From Ignavibacteria bacterium (GTDB lineage Bacteria; Bacteroidota; Ignavibacteria; OLB7), in contig JACKAE010000001.1 in NCBI GenBank assembly GCA_020635205.1, forward strand, positions 496,001 to 560,000: a stretch of DNA of 64,000 nucleotides, in the 5' to 3' direction. How positions within the stretch are numbered: the stretch's first letter is position 1; each line of letters opens with the position of its first letter. Below are positions 18,976-28,400 of this stretch, one piece after another. The notes under the pieces are model-generated. The model had not been told where the DNA came from and searched no databases. It saw only the letters and a list, made by a program, of their open reading frames with translations. Made by a program: the position numbers and the translations under genes.

Positions 18976-20631
18976 TTATATGCGTAGTCCGTATCGGAGT
19001 GCGCCGTAGAGTTCTCTGTTCGTTCCGGTTTGGCTGCCGAATCCGTTGTCGACTGAGTTGGAAAATGTTAGCGAGAGAAGGCCGGGATAGCCGAGGTCGT
19101 AAGTAACTCCACCACTCAAGTCGAACGCTGTTCGCCCCTCGGCTTGATAGTGCGAAACACCGAACGTAAGTGTGCCACTTAACTTCCCACTCAATAGAAC
19201 GTGCGAGATCGTCTCCCTTGCCGAAAACATTTCTGTCTGATAGTCGGCAACGTCTGTTGCTGTATACCCTAACCCAGAAGTCAATGAGAACATCGAAGGG
19301 AGAGTGAGGCTCCAGATAAGGTCAACCGTGCAAACTGAACTCTCTGTAAAGTCTCCTCCAACATTTCGAGTCTTGCCTTTCTGTAGAGAAGCATTCACCG
19401 ATCCAACTTGCACTCCCCCAAAACCGTTCCAGTAGAGCGTTGGCGCGAAGGAGAGTGAACGTGAGAGGTAGCCGTAGCGGACAGTATCGTTTGCGTGATC
19501 GGAGCTTGCTCCAAAATCATTGTAGGAGAAAGAAAGGCTCACCGAGGAAATTGGGCGAATCGTTGTGAAGAGAGAACCAACAATCTCTGTTGTACGCCCC
19601 TCCTTTGTCTTCCGAAGATTATCCCACTGTATGCCGAGAGAACCAGTTGTGTAGATGCGTCCGTCGAAGAATGTGAGTGACGGAGTGAGCATCGTCTCGA
19701 AAAGATCGTTCTGGCTGTAGGGTTGCGCAAGGTTTACATACCCTGGACCGATCCAGCGACTACTGAAACCGATTGTGCTCCCCCCTGACGGTGCATAGTA
19801 GAGGGCGAAGGATGCCGCTCCGTCGAATTGGGATGATTCTCGTGGGGTAAAGAATGGAATATCTGCCTCTACTTCTTCTGCCGCAAGATCACTGCTCCAG
19901 GCAACAACTACTCCCTCTCCCATTACGGTTAATTTTTGCCCAATAATTGGGAGGAAGAAATTTCCTCCAATCATCAGATTCTCTTCATCTGATCCCGCAT
20001 CATCTAATACATGACTTGCGGTCACATCAAAGAATCCCCCCTCATCTGTCCCAAATCCAACCTTCCCACCCACCAGAGTCCGCCTCGTATCTTCTTGAAG
20101 GGTATCGTTCCAGAAGGCCGGACGCTCAACTGAGCCATACCAGACGCCCCCTCGGAACTTTCCCCCCTGTAGACTTCCACCAACCCCGAAGAGAGAAGCA
20201 TTTCCCACCGTTAAGTCCGAAGCCTCTGCATAGAAATCACCTGCGTGAAGTTTCAACCTTCCGTTCAACAACTCTGGGTGAACCCCGAAGCGGAGATAGG
20301 AATCTCCTCGACTATTATCCTCGGTAGAGAAGGCAACATCTACTGGAATTCGTCCCGAAGAAAATTGGTGTTCCACCGAAGCGAACCCAAAGAGGTTTCC
20401 TCCACTCGAACGATATGATTCCTCTTGATCTATTGATCGATACTCTGTGGTAAGTGATAGAGAACCCGTAAACGGTCTCCGCTGAAGCAACTCTTCCCCT
20501 CCGTTTCCAGCATCTTGGGCAAAGATTTTCCCACTGCAAAACAGTATGAGTGTCAACAGAAGGAATCGTTGGAACGTAGTGGAGAGAATAGAATGTCGAT
20601 GCAGAGTTACCCGAGATCCTTCGGGGAACAT
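18976..20631 (-). CDS. Outer-membrane beta-barrel-like protein
   Basis: 551 residues from ATG 20631 (MFPEGSRVTLHRHS), with a signal peptide ending CSGKIFAQ. The mature part is a run of alternating amphipathic strands (SLSLTTEYRSI, VSLSFSYNDFGASS, SGTLTFGVSHYQAEGRTAFDLSG) ending in a terminal ...GALRYGLRI strand, all typical of an outer-membrane barrel. The open frame continues upstream to 20763, but that part covers REP-like palindromes and I do not believe it is translated. The ATG lies in the loop of a perfect hairpin (20618-20643). Function unknown; it may be a porin-like channel. Confidence 0.7.
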   Translation of the reverse strand: MFPEGSRVTLHRHSILSTTFQRFLLLTLILFCSGKIFAQDAGNGGEELLQRRPFTGSLSLTTEYRSIDQEESYRSSGGNLFGFASVEHQFSSGRIPVDVAFSTEDNSRGDSYLRFGVHPELLNGRLKLHAGDFYAEASDLTVGNASLFGVGGSLQGGKFRGGVWYGSVERPAFWNDTLQEDTRRTLVGGKVGFGTDEGGFFDVTASHVLDDAGSDEENLMIGGNFFLPIIGQKLTVMGEGVVVAWSSDLAAEEVEADIPFFTPRESSQFDGAASFALYYAPSGGSTIGFSSRWIGPGYVNLAQPYSQNDLFETMLTPSLTFFDGRIYTTGSLGIQWDNLRKTKEGRTTEIVGSLFTTIRPISSVSLSFSYNDFGASSDHANDTVRYGYLSRSLSFAPTLYWNGFGGVQVGSVNASLQKGKTRNVGGDFTESSVCTVDLIWSLTLPSMFSLTSGLGYTATDVADYQTEMFSARETISHVLLSGKLSGTLTFGVSHYQAEGRTAFDLSGGVTYDLGYPGLLSLTFSNSVDNGFGSQTGTNRELYGALRYGLRI

Positions 20632-20643
20632 ATGCCCCGAAGG
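20618..20643. repeat. REP-like hairpin around a start codon
   Basis: Perfect 9-bp palindrome CCTTCGGGG / CCCCGAAGG with loop AACATATG; on the minus strand the loop contains the ATG proposed for the gene at 18976-20631. The CCCCGAAGG core matches the REP-like cluster at 16586-16680. Confidence 0.6.
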
Positions 20644-20879
20644 AAGGCGCGCCTCCGGGAAGACACAAAACAGCGGTTTGTAGAGAGGAATTCCCTTCGG
20701 AATTGGCTTCGACTTTTTCGAGACGATTGGTTGATCCTTAAAGGTTGATTTGAGCTGTTGCATGATAACGTTCTCCGTGACTGTTGGTCTGCTATTAATC
20801 TCACGGATACCATGCTATTGAGGAGACTTAAAGTGGACTTAATGGCGAAAAGAAATTTTTGCGGTTGTTTAGAGTGCGC

Positions 20880-21845
20880 TCATGTACGGCTGCGCGGATG
20901 GAAGTCCCGGTGCACTTGCCGTAGGTGCTCCCGATCGACGTGGGTGTAGATTTGCGTTGTCGATATGTCCTCGTGCCCCAACATTTCCTGCACAGCCCGC
21001 AGGTCAGCTCCACCCTCTAACAAGTGGGTTGCGAAGGAGTGACGGAAGATGTGGGGGTAGACCTCCTTCTCTACACCTGCCTGCTCAGCATACTTTTTTG
21101 TGATATTCCAGATTGCATTTCTGCTCAACCCCTTGCCGTGTGAGTTCAGGAAGAGTATGTCTCCACTTGGCTGACCACGTTTCAGAAGGTGGGGACGCGC
21201 CTTTGTCCGATATTCTTCTATCCAATCTTGCGCAGTCGCCCCAATCGGAACTAATCGTTCCTTATTCCCCTTGCCGATAACGCGCACCAACTCAAGTTCA
21301 GGAACAAGCTGAGATATCCGCAACTCCCGCACTTCGGTTACCCGCATTCCGGTTGCGTAGAGGGTCTCTAACAACGCACGGTCGCGGTAGCCATAGGGAT
21401 TAGTGGCAGGGTCGGAGGCATCCGGGGCTTCCAGAATCGCCACCACCTCCGGGATCGTCAGCACATCTGGAAGTTTACGTCGCGCCTTTGGTCTGCTTAC
21501 GTGCTCGGTTGGATCTGCTGTAGCCTCCTTCTCGACGAGGGCAAAGCGGTGAAGTCCACGCACTGCCGAAAGTGCTCGTCCAATTGACCTGCCGTTCATT
21601 CCAAGTTCTGTTAGCAACTCAATCTGGCCACGGACGTGATCTGGCGTCACCTGATCGATTGCCGCAACTCCACGTCGAGTAAGGAACTCCAGATAGCGGA
21701 GAAGATCGTTGTCGTAGGCTGTCCGCGTATTATCTGAGGCTCCCTTTTCCAGCAGCAAGTATTCTTGGTATCTCTCCAGAAGTGAGCGGAGTGTCTTCGG
21801 GAGGGAGGCCATCCGTTCCTTTACTGTTCCACTCTCACTCTTCAC
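20880..21845 (-). CDS. xerD: Tyrosine recombinase XerC/XerD
   Basis: A 321-residue site-specific recombinase of the Xer type, which resolves chromosome dimers at dif during division. The N-terminal SAM-like core-binding domain covers about 20-105. The catalytic set is complete: R168 (ATGMRVTE), K195 (GKGNKER), H265 and R268 (HIFRHS), H291 (LGHEDI) and the nucleophile Y300 (TTQIYTHV). Length and spacing match XerC/XerD rather than phage integrases, and no attachment sites or phage genes flank it. Its ATG overlaps the stop of the upstream PgpH-type gene by four bases (ATGA), so the two are translationally coupled. Confidence 0.93.
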   Translation of the reverse strand: MKSESGTVKERMASLPKTLRSLLERYQEYLLLEKGASDNTRTAYDNDLLRYLEFLTRRGVAAIDQVTPDHVRGQIELLTELGMNGRSIGRALSAVRGLHRFALVEKEATADPTEHVSRPKARRKLPDVLTIPEVVAILEAPDASDPATNPYGYRDRALLETLYATGMRVTEVRELRISQLVPELELVRVIGKGNKERLVPIGATAQDWIEEYRTKARPHLLKRGQPSGDILFLNSHGKGLSRNAIWNITKKYAEQAGVEKEVYPHIFRHSFATHLLEGGADLRAVQEMLGHEDISTTQIYTHVDREHLRQVHRDFHPRSRT

Positions 21846-24103
21846 GCATCCTTCCCCTTCTTACCAACTCCGAGACCACCGAAGGGATCATCTACGTGCC
21901 GCCCACTATCTTCCTCTTTTTTATACTGCACCCGGGGGTGAGCCATCCCAACTAAGTTCTTCACGAAGGCTTCTCGAATCTTGGTTAAGTCGGCTAACGT
22001 TAGATCACACTCATCAAGCTGCCCATCCGAAAAGCGTCGCTTGATAATTTGATCTACCGTCTCACCAATTTTCTTCGCGCTCGGATCTCCCAGCGATCTC
22101 GTTGTCGCCTCCACTGCGTCGGCGAGCATCACAAGTGCCGTCTCACGAGAGTGAGGACGTGGTCCTGGGTAGTGGAAGAGAGACTTATCCACGTCCGGAT
22201 TCTCCTCCAGTGCTTTATCTAAAAAGTATTTAATCGATGTCGTCCCGTGGTGTGTTGGAATGAAGTCGATAATCCGCTCCGGCAACCCATACTGTCTGGC
22301 AATCTTGATTCCATCCAACACATGCTCGCGAATCAACCGAGCCGACTGCTCCGGCTTGATGTGGTCGTGCTTATTCCCTATCCCCATCTGATTCTCCACG
22401 AAGTATTCAGATCGAGCAATCTTTCCAATATCGTGGAAGTATGCCCCCACTTTTGCCTGCAACGCATTTGCACCGATAGCACCGGCAGCACTCTCAACAA
22501 GTCGCGCAATCGTCAGCGTGTGTTGGTATGTGCCGGGAGCCTTATCGGCCAACTGTCGAAGGAGAGGGTGGTTCAAATCGTCATACTCCAGCAGCTTTAA
22601 GTCAGTAGCGATATTGAAGATCCGTTCCAACAGGAAGATCGCACCGAAGGTCAACACAGGTGAGACAATGGCGTTGATGCCAGCAAATCCAAGTTGCAGA
22701 AGCAACTGTTCCAACGTTGCTCCCCGTTCAAGTCCAAGAGCCAAGATTGCCAGCGTAAAGCCGAAGATCGAGTAGGCGATTGATCGATAGAGTTGGGTTC
22801 TGCTCTTGATATCCCGCACAGTGTAGGCAGCCATCACCCCAGCCGAGAGGAGTCCAATGGCCACCGCGTAGTCGGCTCCGCGAATGCCGGCAACAATCAA
22901 ACAGGAGACAACTGTCAAGTAAAATGCCGTTCGCGAATCGAAGAGAATCGCCAAGATCATCGAGAGGAATGGAACGAGAACCAGATATTCAATCGGGAGT
23001 GGAGTGACGATTGAGAGGGAGAGCCAGGAAAGAAATCCCATCATCAAAATCAAGACAAAGATGATTCCGAGCTGCAAGTTATCGTTGAAGATCCGCCGCC
23101 GAAAGTTGTAGAGGTAGATCAGCGGAAGGCCGAGCAAGATAATAACGTGGCCGATTGCCCCGATCAGTTGCAGCCAACGCGAACCTTCTTCGTTCCGCAA
23201 ACGCCGAGAGCGTTCGTAGCTCTGGAGCATCAGTGCTGTTCTCTCGGTAATCTCTTCACCCGGCGTCACAATGATCTGATTTTCACGAACCAAGCCCCGC
23301 GTTCTGGGAACAGCGTTGGCCGCTATCTGCTGTGCCTCCTCTGTCAACGTCTTACTATATCGGTAGGTAGGCTGCCAGACGGAAAGGAAAAGTTCGAGTG
23401 CAACAGCATATTCCTCTTCCGTTATTCCTCGTCCAGCCAAGTTTGCCTCAAGTGCCTGCATCGCGTGAAGACTGTCGAAGAGAGGCTTCAGTGAAAGTTC
23501 TTCTTCGTAATCAGATCGATGCCGGACAACGATACGGTCTTGCTTGATTGATGACTTTGCGCGGTCAATCACCCCCCCGGCAAGCAGTTCGCTACTCCCC
23601 CGCACTACTTGATCGATCAGATTGTTAATCTTCCCTCCCCTCTTCTCATCCGGCAACGACCGAATCCACGCACGACTCTGTTCGCTGAGCGAGGGAATGT
23701 CGGCAGTGGAAGAATCTGCCTGTGCTGCAATCCCGTACAACGTATCTCTCAGTGTGGCGATAGAGAATCCAGTTGGAGTAAAGATCATCAGAATCGAATC
23801 TCTCGCCCGCTGTTTTTCCCTCTCCACCATCTGTTCATCTTTGTAGAGAGGAAAGGAGAAGGCTGCCCGGACGGTATCGCCCGACCAGATAGAGCCAGCG
23901 TCGAGATTTTGCTCGATGTCAGTAGAGTGGGGAAAGAGGAGAACGAGTATCGCAACAGAGAGGAGAAGCAGTCCCCAGCGAAAGATCACACTCCGGCGGA
24001 GCTTCTCCTGAAACGTAGTTGACTCGTCGGCACTGGCCAACCGAGTAAACGCAGTTGATCCCGATCGAGGGGGAGGTGATTGTCCTCCTGTATTGTTTGC
24101 CAT
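21842..24103 (-). CDS. pgpH: 7TM-HD family cyclic-di-AMP phosphodiesterase (PgpH-like)
   Basis: 753 residues from ATG 24103, chosen because GGAGAAA lies just before it; a longer frame from 24301 adds 66 residues lacking conservation. After one membrane helix (about 45-65, LLLLSVAILVLLF) comes the extracytoplasmic 7TMR-HDED domain, then about seven membrane helices (near 330-530), then a cytoplasmic HD domain with AYFHDIGKI and a later PTHHGT motif that complete the metal site. PgpH-type proteins hydrolyse cyclic di-AMP. No diadenylate cyclase is in the window. The gene ends in an ATGA overlap with xerD. Confidence 0.9.
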   Translation of the reverse strand: MANNTGGQSPPPRSGSTAFTRLASADESTTFQEKLRRSVIFRWGLLLLSVAILVLLFPHSTDIEQNLDAGSIWSGDTVRAAFSFPLYKDEQMVEREKQRARDSILMIFTPTGFSIATLRDTLYGIAAQADSSTADIPSLSEQSRAWIRSLPDEKRGGKINNLIDQVVRGSSELLAGGVIDRAKSSIKQDRIVVRHRSDYEEELSLKPLFDSLHAMQALEANLAGRGITEEEYAVALELFLSVWQPTYRYSKTLTEEAQQIAANAVPRTRGLVRENQIIVTPGEEITERTALMLQSYERSRRLRNEEGSRWLQLIGAIGHVIILLGLPLIYLYNFRRRIFNDNLQLGIIFVLILMMGFLSWLSLSIVTPLPIEYLVLVPFLSMILAILFDSRTAFYLTVVSCLIVAGIRGADYAVAIGLLSAGVMAAYTVRDIKSRTQLYRSIAYSIFGFTLAILALGLERGATLEQLLLQLGFAGINAIVSPVLTFGAIFLLERIFNIATDLKLLEYDDLNHPLLRQLADKAPGTYQHTLTIARLVESAAGAIGANALQAKVGAYFHDIGKIARSEYFVENQMGIGNKHDHIKPEQSARLIREHVLDGIKIARQYGLPERIIDFIPTHHGTTSIKYFLDKALEENPDVDKSLFHYPGPRPHSRETALVMLADAVEATTRSLGDPSAKKIGETVDQIIKRRFSDGQLDECDLTLADLTKIREAFVKNLVGMAHPRVQYKKEEDSGRHVDDPFGGLGVGKKGKDA

Positions 24104-24442
24104 AATAGTTTCTCCTTCCGCTGAAAATGCCAATCGTGCAGCGAACCTGCAACAAAACGCCAAAACAAAGAGGAGAAGTTCCCCTAAGCTGCGCAAAAAG
24201 CCGTGAAATTCGCCAGACTGAGAGTGACTCGCCAGAGATGTCCCCGAATCCCTTCCATCGTATTGTCTTCTCTTGTATATTCCCTGTCCGCTCCGATCCA
24301 TTTGGCATCAGAGCGCGATCTGGACAGCTCCCAATATTCGCTGAGGCGACCGGGAAGCATCCCGTCGGGTAGACCCCGACCACCACGACCACGTAGAAGT
24401 CGAAGAAAAGATATCCACTTTATAAACCAGTGAGGCCAAGTT

Positions 24443-25573
24443 ATGCAACTACTGATAGAACGAGCAGAACGGGGGCGGGAAATACCACCAACAGCAGAAC
24501 TTGGATTTGGTAAATACTTTTCAGACCACATGTTCCTGATGGACTACACGCGGGAAGGGGGATGGCACAGTCCTCGCATCGTCCCGTTCCAGCCCTTCAG
24601 TTTCGATCCTTCATCGCTTGTGCTCCACTACGGACAGTCGATCTTTGAAGGACAGAAGGCCTACCGCTGGGAAGATGGATCGGTAAATCTTTTTCGAGCG
24701 CAAGATCACATCAACCGATTTGCCCGTTCGGCTGATCGCTTGGTGATGCCAGAGTTCGACAAAGAGTTCGTGATGAACGCGCTGCTCACCCTCCTTGACA
24801 TTGACCGCAAGTGGGTTCCTGAGGATCGGGGAACAGCTCTCTACATCCGTCCAACGTTGATTGCTACCGAAAACATGTTGGGTGTCCGTCCTGCAAACGA
24901 GTACCGCATGTTCATTATCACCTCGCCGGTCGGTTCCTACTACGCTCGGGGTATGGCTCCCACACGTATCCTCGTCGAGGAACGCTACTCGCGCGTGCCT
25001 GAGGGTGGAACGGGAGCAGCAAAGACTGCAGGGAACTATGCCGCATCGCTGAAAGCCTCCGCCGAGGCAAGGAAGCTCGGCTACGATCAAGTCCTCTGGC
25101 TCGACGCAAAGGAACATCGCTACATCGAGGAAGTTGGGACGATGAACGTCTTCTTCGTCATCGACAACGTGCTGATTACCCCACCACTTGGGGGAACAAT
25201 TCTCGACGGCGTCACCCGCCGCTCGGTGATTACACTGGCACGAGATTGGGGAATTGATGTGCAGGAACGGCGAATTAGAATCGACGAGGTGATGGAAGCC
25301 TACGAAGCGGGTGATTTACAGGAAGCGTTCGGAAGTGGAACGGCGGCGGTAATCTCTCCAATTGGAACGCTCGGCTGGCTCGGCGAGGATTACGAGGTTA
25401 ACGAGCGAGAGAACTCCCTCCGCCAGCGGCTCTACGATGAAATTACTGCAATCCAATACGGCGAAACTGAGGACACCCACGGCTGGATGCTTCAAGTTCC
25501 CAAAACCCACTCGCACACCAACGGCAACGGTCACCACAAACCAGTTCCTGACGAGGCAACCGGAACGGCATGA
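24443..25573 (+). CDS. ilvE: Branched-chain amino acid aminotransferase (fold IV)
   Basis: A 376-residue PLP-dependent aminotransferase of the eukaryote-like subgroup, catalysing the last step in Leu, Ile and Val synthesis or the first step in their breakdown. The PLP lysine is K194 in GTGAAKTAGNY, and the family signatures LHYGQSIFEGQKAY (about 52-66) and EEVGTMNVFFV (about 230) are present. The last 25 residues are an atypical His/Asn/Gly-rich tail (THSHTNGNGHHK) beyond the usual end of the enzyme. It is divergent from pgpH, with 340 gene-free bases between them in which I saw no leader peptide, T-box or attenuator. Confidence 0.94.
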   Translation: MQLLIERAERGREIPPTAELGFGKYFSDHMFLMDYTREGGWHSPRIVPFQPFSFDPSSLVLHYGQSIFEGQKAYRWEDGSVNLFRAQDHINRFARSADRLVMPEFDKEFVMNALLTLLDIDRKWVPEDRGTALYIRPTLIATENMLGVRPANEYRMFIITSPVGSYYARGMAPTRILVEERYSRVPEGGTGAAKTAGNYAASLKASAEARKLGYDQVLWLDAKEHRYIEEVGTMNVFFVIDNVLITPPLGGTILDGVTRRSVITLARDWGIDVQERRIRIDEVMEAYEAGDLQEAFGSGTAAVISPIGTLGWLGEDYEVNERENSLRQRLYDEITAIQYGETEDTHGWMLQVPKTHSHTNGNGHHKPVPDEATGTA

Positions 25574-25629
25574 TTTGCTGGGGCTATTCGTCAGGGGACG
25601 AGTTGCTCAAAATCTGATACCCTGAAATC

Positions 25630-26178
25630 ATGAATTTATTCGAACGACAATTGAGAGTACAACGCGGATATGGGCTTCTCTTCCTCTCCGCGTTTCTTTT
25701 GCTGGCGGGAGGAGTTACCGAACTCTCCGCACAGATGAAAAACCGCCACGTCCAAAGTTGGGAACTGCTCACACCGAAGTTAAGTGGAAAACGTGGTGAG
25801 ACTGTCTACGCAAAGATTCGGTTCACGCTGACACCTAAGGCTCACCTCTACACGACGATGAAGTATGAAGGGGAAGGGCCTAATCCAACGGAAATCACTT
25901 TCGACACATCGTTTGTACAGTTGAACGGGGCAATTGAATCGTCATCAAAACCAATTTTGCACTTCGACCCAAACTTCAGCGTTAACTCCGATTCCGTTTA
26001 TACAGAGTACTGGGAGGGAACGGTAACTCTTACCATTCCCCTGAAGATTGCTAAAAATGCAAAGCGAGGTAAGAGAACAAGCTGGGTCAATATCCTCTTC
26101 ATGACCTGTGATGATAAGGTCTGCATTCCCCCAATGGACCAACGCTTCGAAATCGAATTCAATGTTAAGAAGGGCTAA
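25630..26178 (+). CDS. Free DsbD alpha-domain protein, exported
   Basis: 182 residues. After an N-terminal signal region ending TELSAQ, the whole mature protein matches the periplasmic alpha domain (nDsbD) of protein-disulfide reductase: TPKAHLYTT, HFDPNFSVNSDSVYTEYWEGTVTLTIPLKI and LFMTCDDKVCIPP. The redox pair is C160 and C165. There is no transmembrane or gamma domain. It is a close paralogue of the N-terminal domain of the DsbD encoded 62 bases downstream. It should accept electrons from a DsbD transmembrane domain and reduce periplasmic partners, but a separate partner is unproven. Confidence 0.85.
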   Translation: MNLFERQLRVQRGYGLLFLSAFLLLAGGVTELSAQMKNRHVQSWELLTPKLSGKRGETVYAKIRFTLTPKAHLYTTMKYEGEGPNPTEITFDTSFVQLNGAIESSSKPILHFDPNFSVNSDSVYTEYWEGTVTLTIPLKIAKNAKRGKRTSWVNILFMTCDDKVCIPPMDQRFEIEFNVKKG

Positions 26179-26240
26179 GCCCCACTGATATTAGCATCTG
26201 CAAATAATTCTACCGTAGACCATACTTCCACGACAGCACT

Positions 26241-28397
26241 ATGAACATCGCGACGCGCTCTACAAACAGATGGACACTTCTCACACTCTTCACATTGTTG
26301 TTGATGGTGGGTGTTGGTGGGAGTCAGGTGTGGGGGCAAGGGGACAACCGGCACACGACCTGGACGCAGATTACCAAGTCTGTTACCGGCAAACCTGGTG
26401 ATAATGTAGAAGTAGCTGTGAAGGTGACTCTGGTTCCGAAGGCTCACCTTTACACTGAAAAAACGTACTCTGGCGAAGGACCATCACCGACTGAAGTGAC
26501 TGTTGGTGAGGGTTCGGTGATTACGAAACGAGGGAAACTTCGTTCGAGCAAAAAAGCTATCAATCATTTCGATCCAAATTTCTCATTTGATGAGGATTCT
26601 GTCTACACTGAATACTGGGAAGGAACAGTAACGTTAACCGTTCCACTTAAGATTTCGAAGAATGCGAAACCGGGTGAGTATAAAGGTTGGGTCAATTTCT
26701 TATTTATGACATGCGATGAGCATACCTGTATTCCTCCTACAGATCAAAAATTTGAATTCAGTGTCATAGTTGAAGAGACCGAAGACACCACAGCAGTCAC
26801 CGGAGTAGATACAGCAGACGTTGACACAACTACTGTAGCAGATATTGATACGGCAGCAACTGATGAGACTGACACAAATCTCGTCCCAACAGATGCAGCA
26901 ACTGCTTCGGCAACTCCAGAGAGTGAGAAGACAATCCAAGAACAAATCGAGGATAAGAAGAAAGAAGGGTTAATTCCTTTTATTCTCTTCGCTATGGGCT
27001 TCGGCTTTTTTGCCTTGACTACACCCTGCGTTTTTCCGATGATTCCTATCACGGTTTCTTTCTTTACGAAACGAGAACAGAACTCTCGACTCCATAGTAT
27101 TCGCGATGCTTCAGTATATGGTCTGGGAATCATTATGACTTTTACTGGTCTTGGCGTGATCGTCAGTGCAATTTTTGGAGCTGCAGGTGTCGGCAGCATA
27201 GCAACAAATCCTTGGATCAACCTTTTTATCACTGCTGTATTCGTCACGTTCGCTCTTAGTCTGTTTGGATTATTTGAGATTCAAATTCCCAGCAGCATAC
27301 TCAATCGATTGAATGCAAAGGCTAACCAAGGGGGAGGATTGGGAAGTATTTTGTTGATGGGGTTAGTTTTTTCACTGACATCATTTACTTGTACAGTTCC
27401 ATTCGTCGGCTCAGTTCTTGCTGGTGCAGGTGCTGAAGGAGATTGGTTTTGGCCAGTTGTTGGAATGCTCTCATTCTCACTTGCATTTGCTCTCCCTTTC
27501 TTTTTCCTTGCAATGTTTCCTTCGTTGTTGAAAGCAATGCCAAAGTCAGGTGGTTGGTTAAATGCCGTTAAGGTCACCATGGGATTTGTTGAGCTTGCCG
27601 CAGCCATGAAGTTTCTGTCGAATTCTGACTTACAGTGGAGATGGGGATTTTTTACACGAGAAGTTGTGTTAGCAATCTGGATAGCAATCGCGTTTCTAAC
27701 CTTCCTTTATCTTCTTGGGCGGTACCGACTTCCCCATGACACACCGCTCGAAAAAATAGGTGTGTTTCGTATGCTGTTTTCACTCGGCTTTTTTGCTACT
27801 GGCTTCTGGCTTTTGACTGGGTTATTTGGTGCTGGACTTGGTGAGCTTGAAGCATTTCTTCCACCACAAGAATATCCCGGCAAAGGAAACACCTCAATTA
27901 TTGCTTCCATATCTTCATCTTCAAACAATGCTGGTCCCCCATTAAAGCTTGAGTCGAATCAGATCGAAGCTGAAGGTATGGTATGGTATCTCGACGATCT
28001 TGATGCTGCAATGACTGTTGCTGCCAAAACCGGTAAACCTGTTTTCATTGATTTTACAGGTATCAATTGTGGTAATTGTCGTTGGATGGAAAAGAATGTG
28101 TTTAAGACGCAAGAGGTACAAAGTCTTATGAGCAATTATGTTCTTGCCAGGCTTTATACCGATCAAAATCTTGAATCGAATAGGCAAAATCGTCAAATGC
28201 AAATTGATCGTTTCAAGACAATAGACTTACCCTACTTTGTGCTTCTTTCTCCTGATAACAAAGTATTGGGAGAAACTGTCTTTGATCGCGATAAAGAAAA
28301 GTTCAAAAGTTTCTTGCGGCAAGGCATTGATAAGGTGGCAACAATGAAGCCTGGTGAGGCCAAACAAAGTCAAGCCGAAGAGGTTGCCTCTCGGTAG
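26241..28397 (+). CDS. dsbD: Protein-disulfide reductase DsbD
   Basis: A 718-residue three-part DsbD that carries electrons from cytoplasmic thioredoxin across the inner membrane. The signal peptide ends VWGQGD. The alpha domain (about 30-175) has C158 and C163 in FMTCDEHTC. A Thr/Asp-rich linker follows (about 180-225). The CcdA-like beta domain has eight membrane helices with C263 (TTPCVFP) and C384 (FTCTVPF). The C-terminal gamma thioredoxin domain has C610-G-N-C613. All six electron-relay cysteines are present. Much of the gene looks richer in A+T than ilvE next to it. It sits between a free alpha-domain gene and a free gamma-like gene, three bases before the latter. Confidence 0.95.
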   Translation: MNIATRSTNRWTLLTLFTLLLMVGVGGSQVWGQGDNRHTTWTQITKSVTGKPGDNVEVAVKVTLVPKAHLYTEKTYSGEGPSPTEVTVGEGSVITKRGKLRSSKKAINHFDPNFSFDEDSVYTEYWEGTVTLTVPLKISKNAKPGEYKGWVNFLFMTCDEHTCIPPTDQKFEFSVIVEETEDTTAVTGVDTADVDTTTVADIDTAATDETDTNLVPTDAATASATPESEKTIQEQIEDKKKEGLIPFILFAMGFGFFALTTPCVFPMIPITVSFFTKREQNSRLHSIRDASVYGLGIIMTFTGLGVIVSAIFGAAGVGSIATNPWINLFITAVFVTFALSLFGLFEIQIPSSILNRLNAKANQGGGLGSILLMGLVFSLTSFTCTVPFVGSVLAGAGAEGDWFWPVVGMLSFSLAFALPFFFLAMFPSLLKAMPKSGGWLNAVKVTMGFVELAAAMKFLSNSDLQWRWGFFTREVVLAIWIAIAFLTFLYLLGRYRLPHDTPLEKIGVFRMLFSLGFFATGFWLLTGLFGAGLGELEAFLPPQEYPGKGNTSIIASISSSSNNAGPPLKLESNQIEAEGMVWYLDDLDAAMTVAAKTGKPVFIDFTGINCGNCRWMEKNVFKTQEVQSLMSNYVLARLYTDQNLESNRQNRQMQIDRFKTIDLPYFVLLSPDNKVLGETVFDRDKEKFKSFLRQGIDKVATMKPGEAKQSQAEEVASR

Positions 28398-28400
28398 CGT

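Noticed and set aside
20632..20763. Upstream extension of the outer-membrane-like protein by 44 residues
   Set aside because: It crosses REP-like palindromes and would put a charged stretch before the signal peptide.
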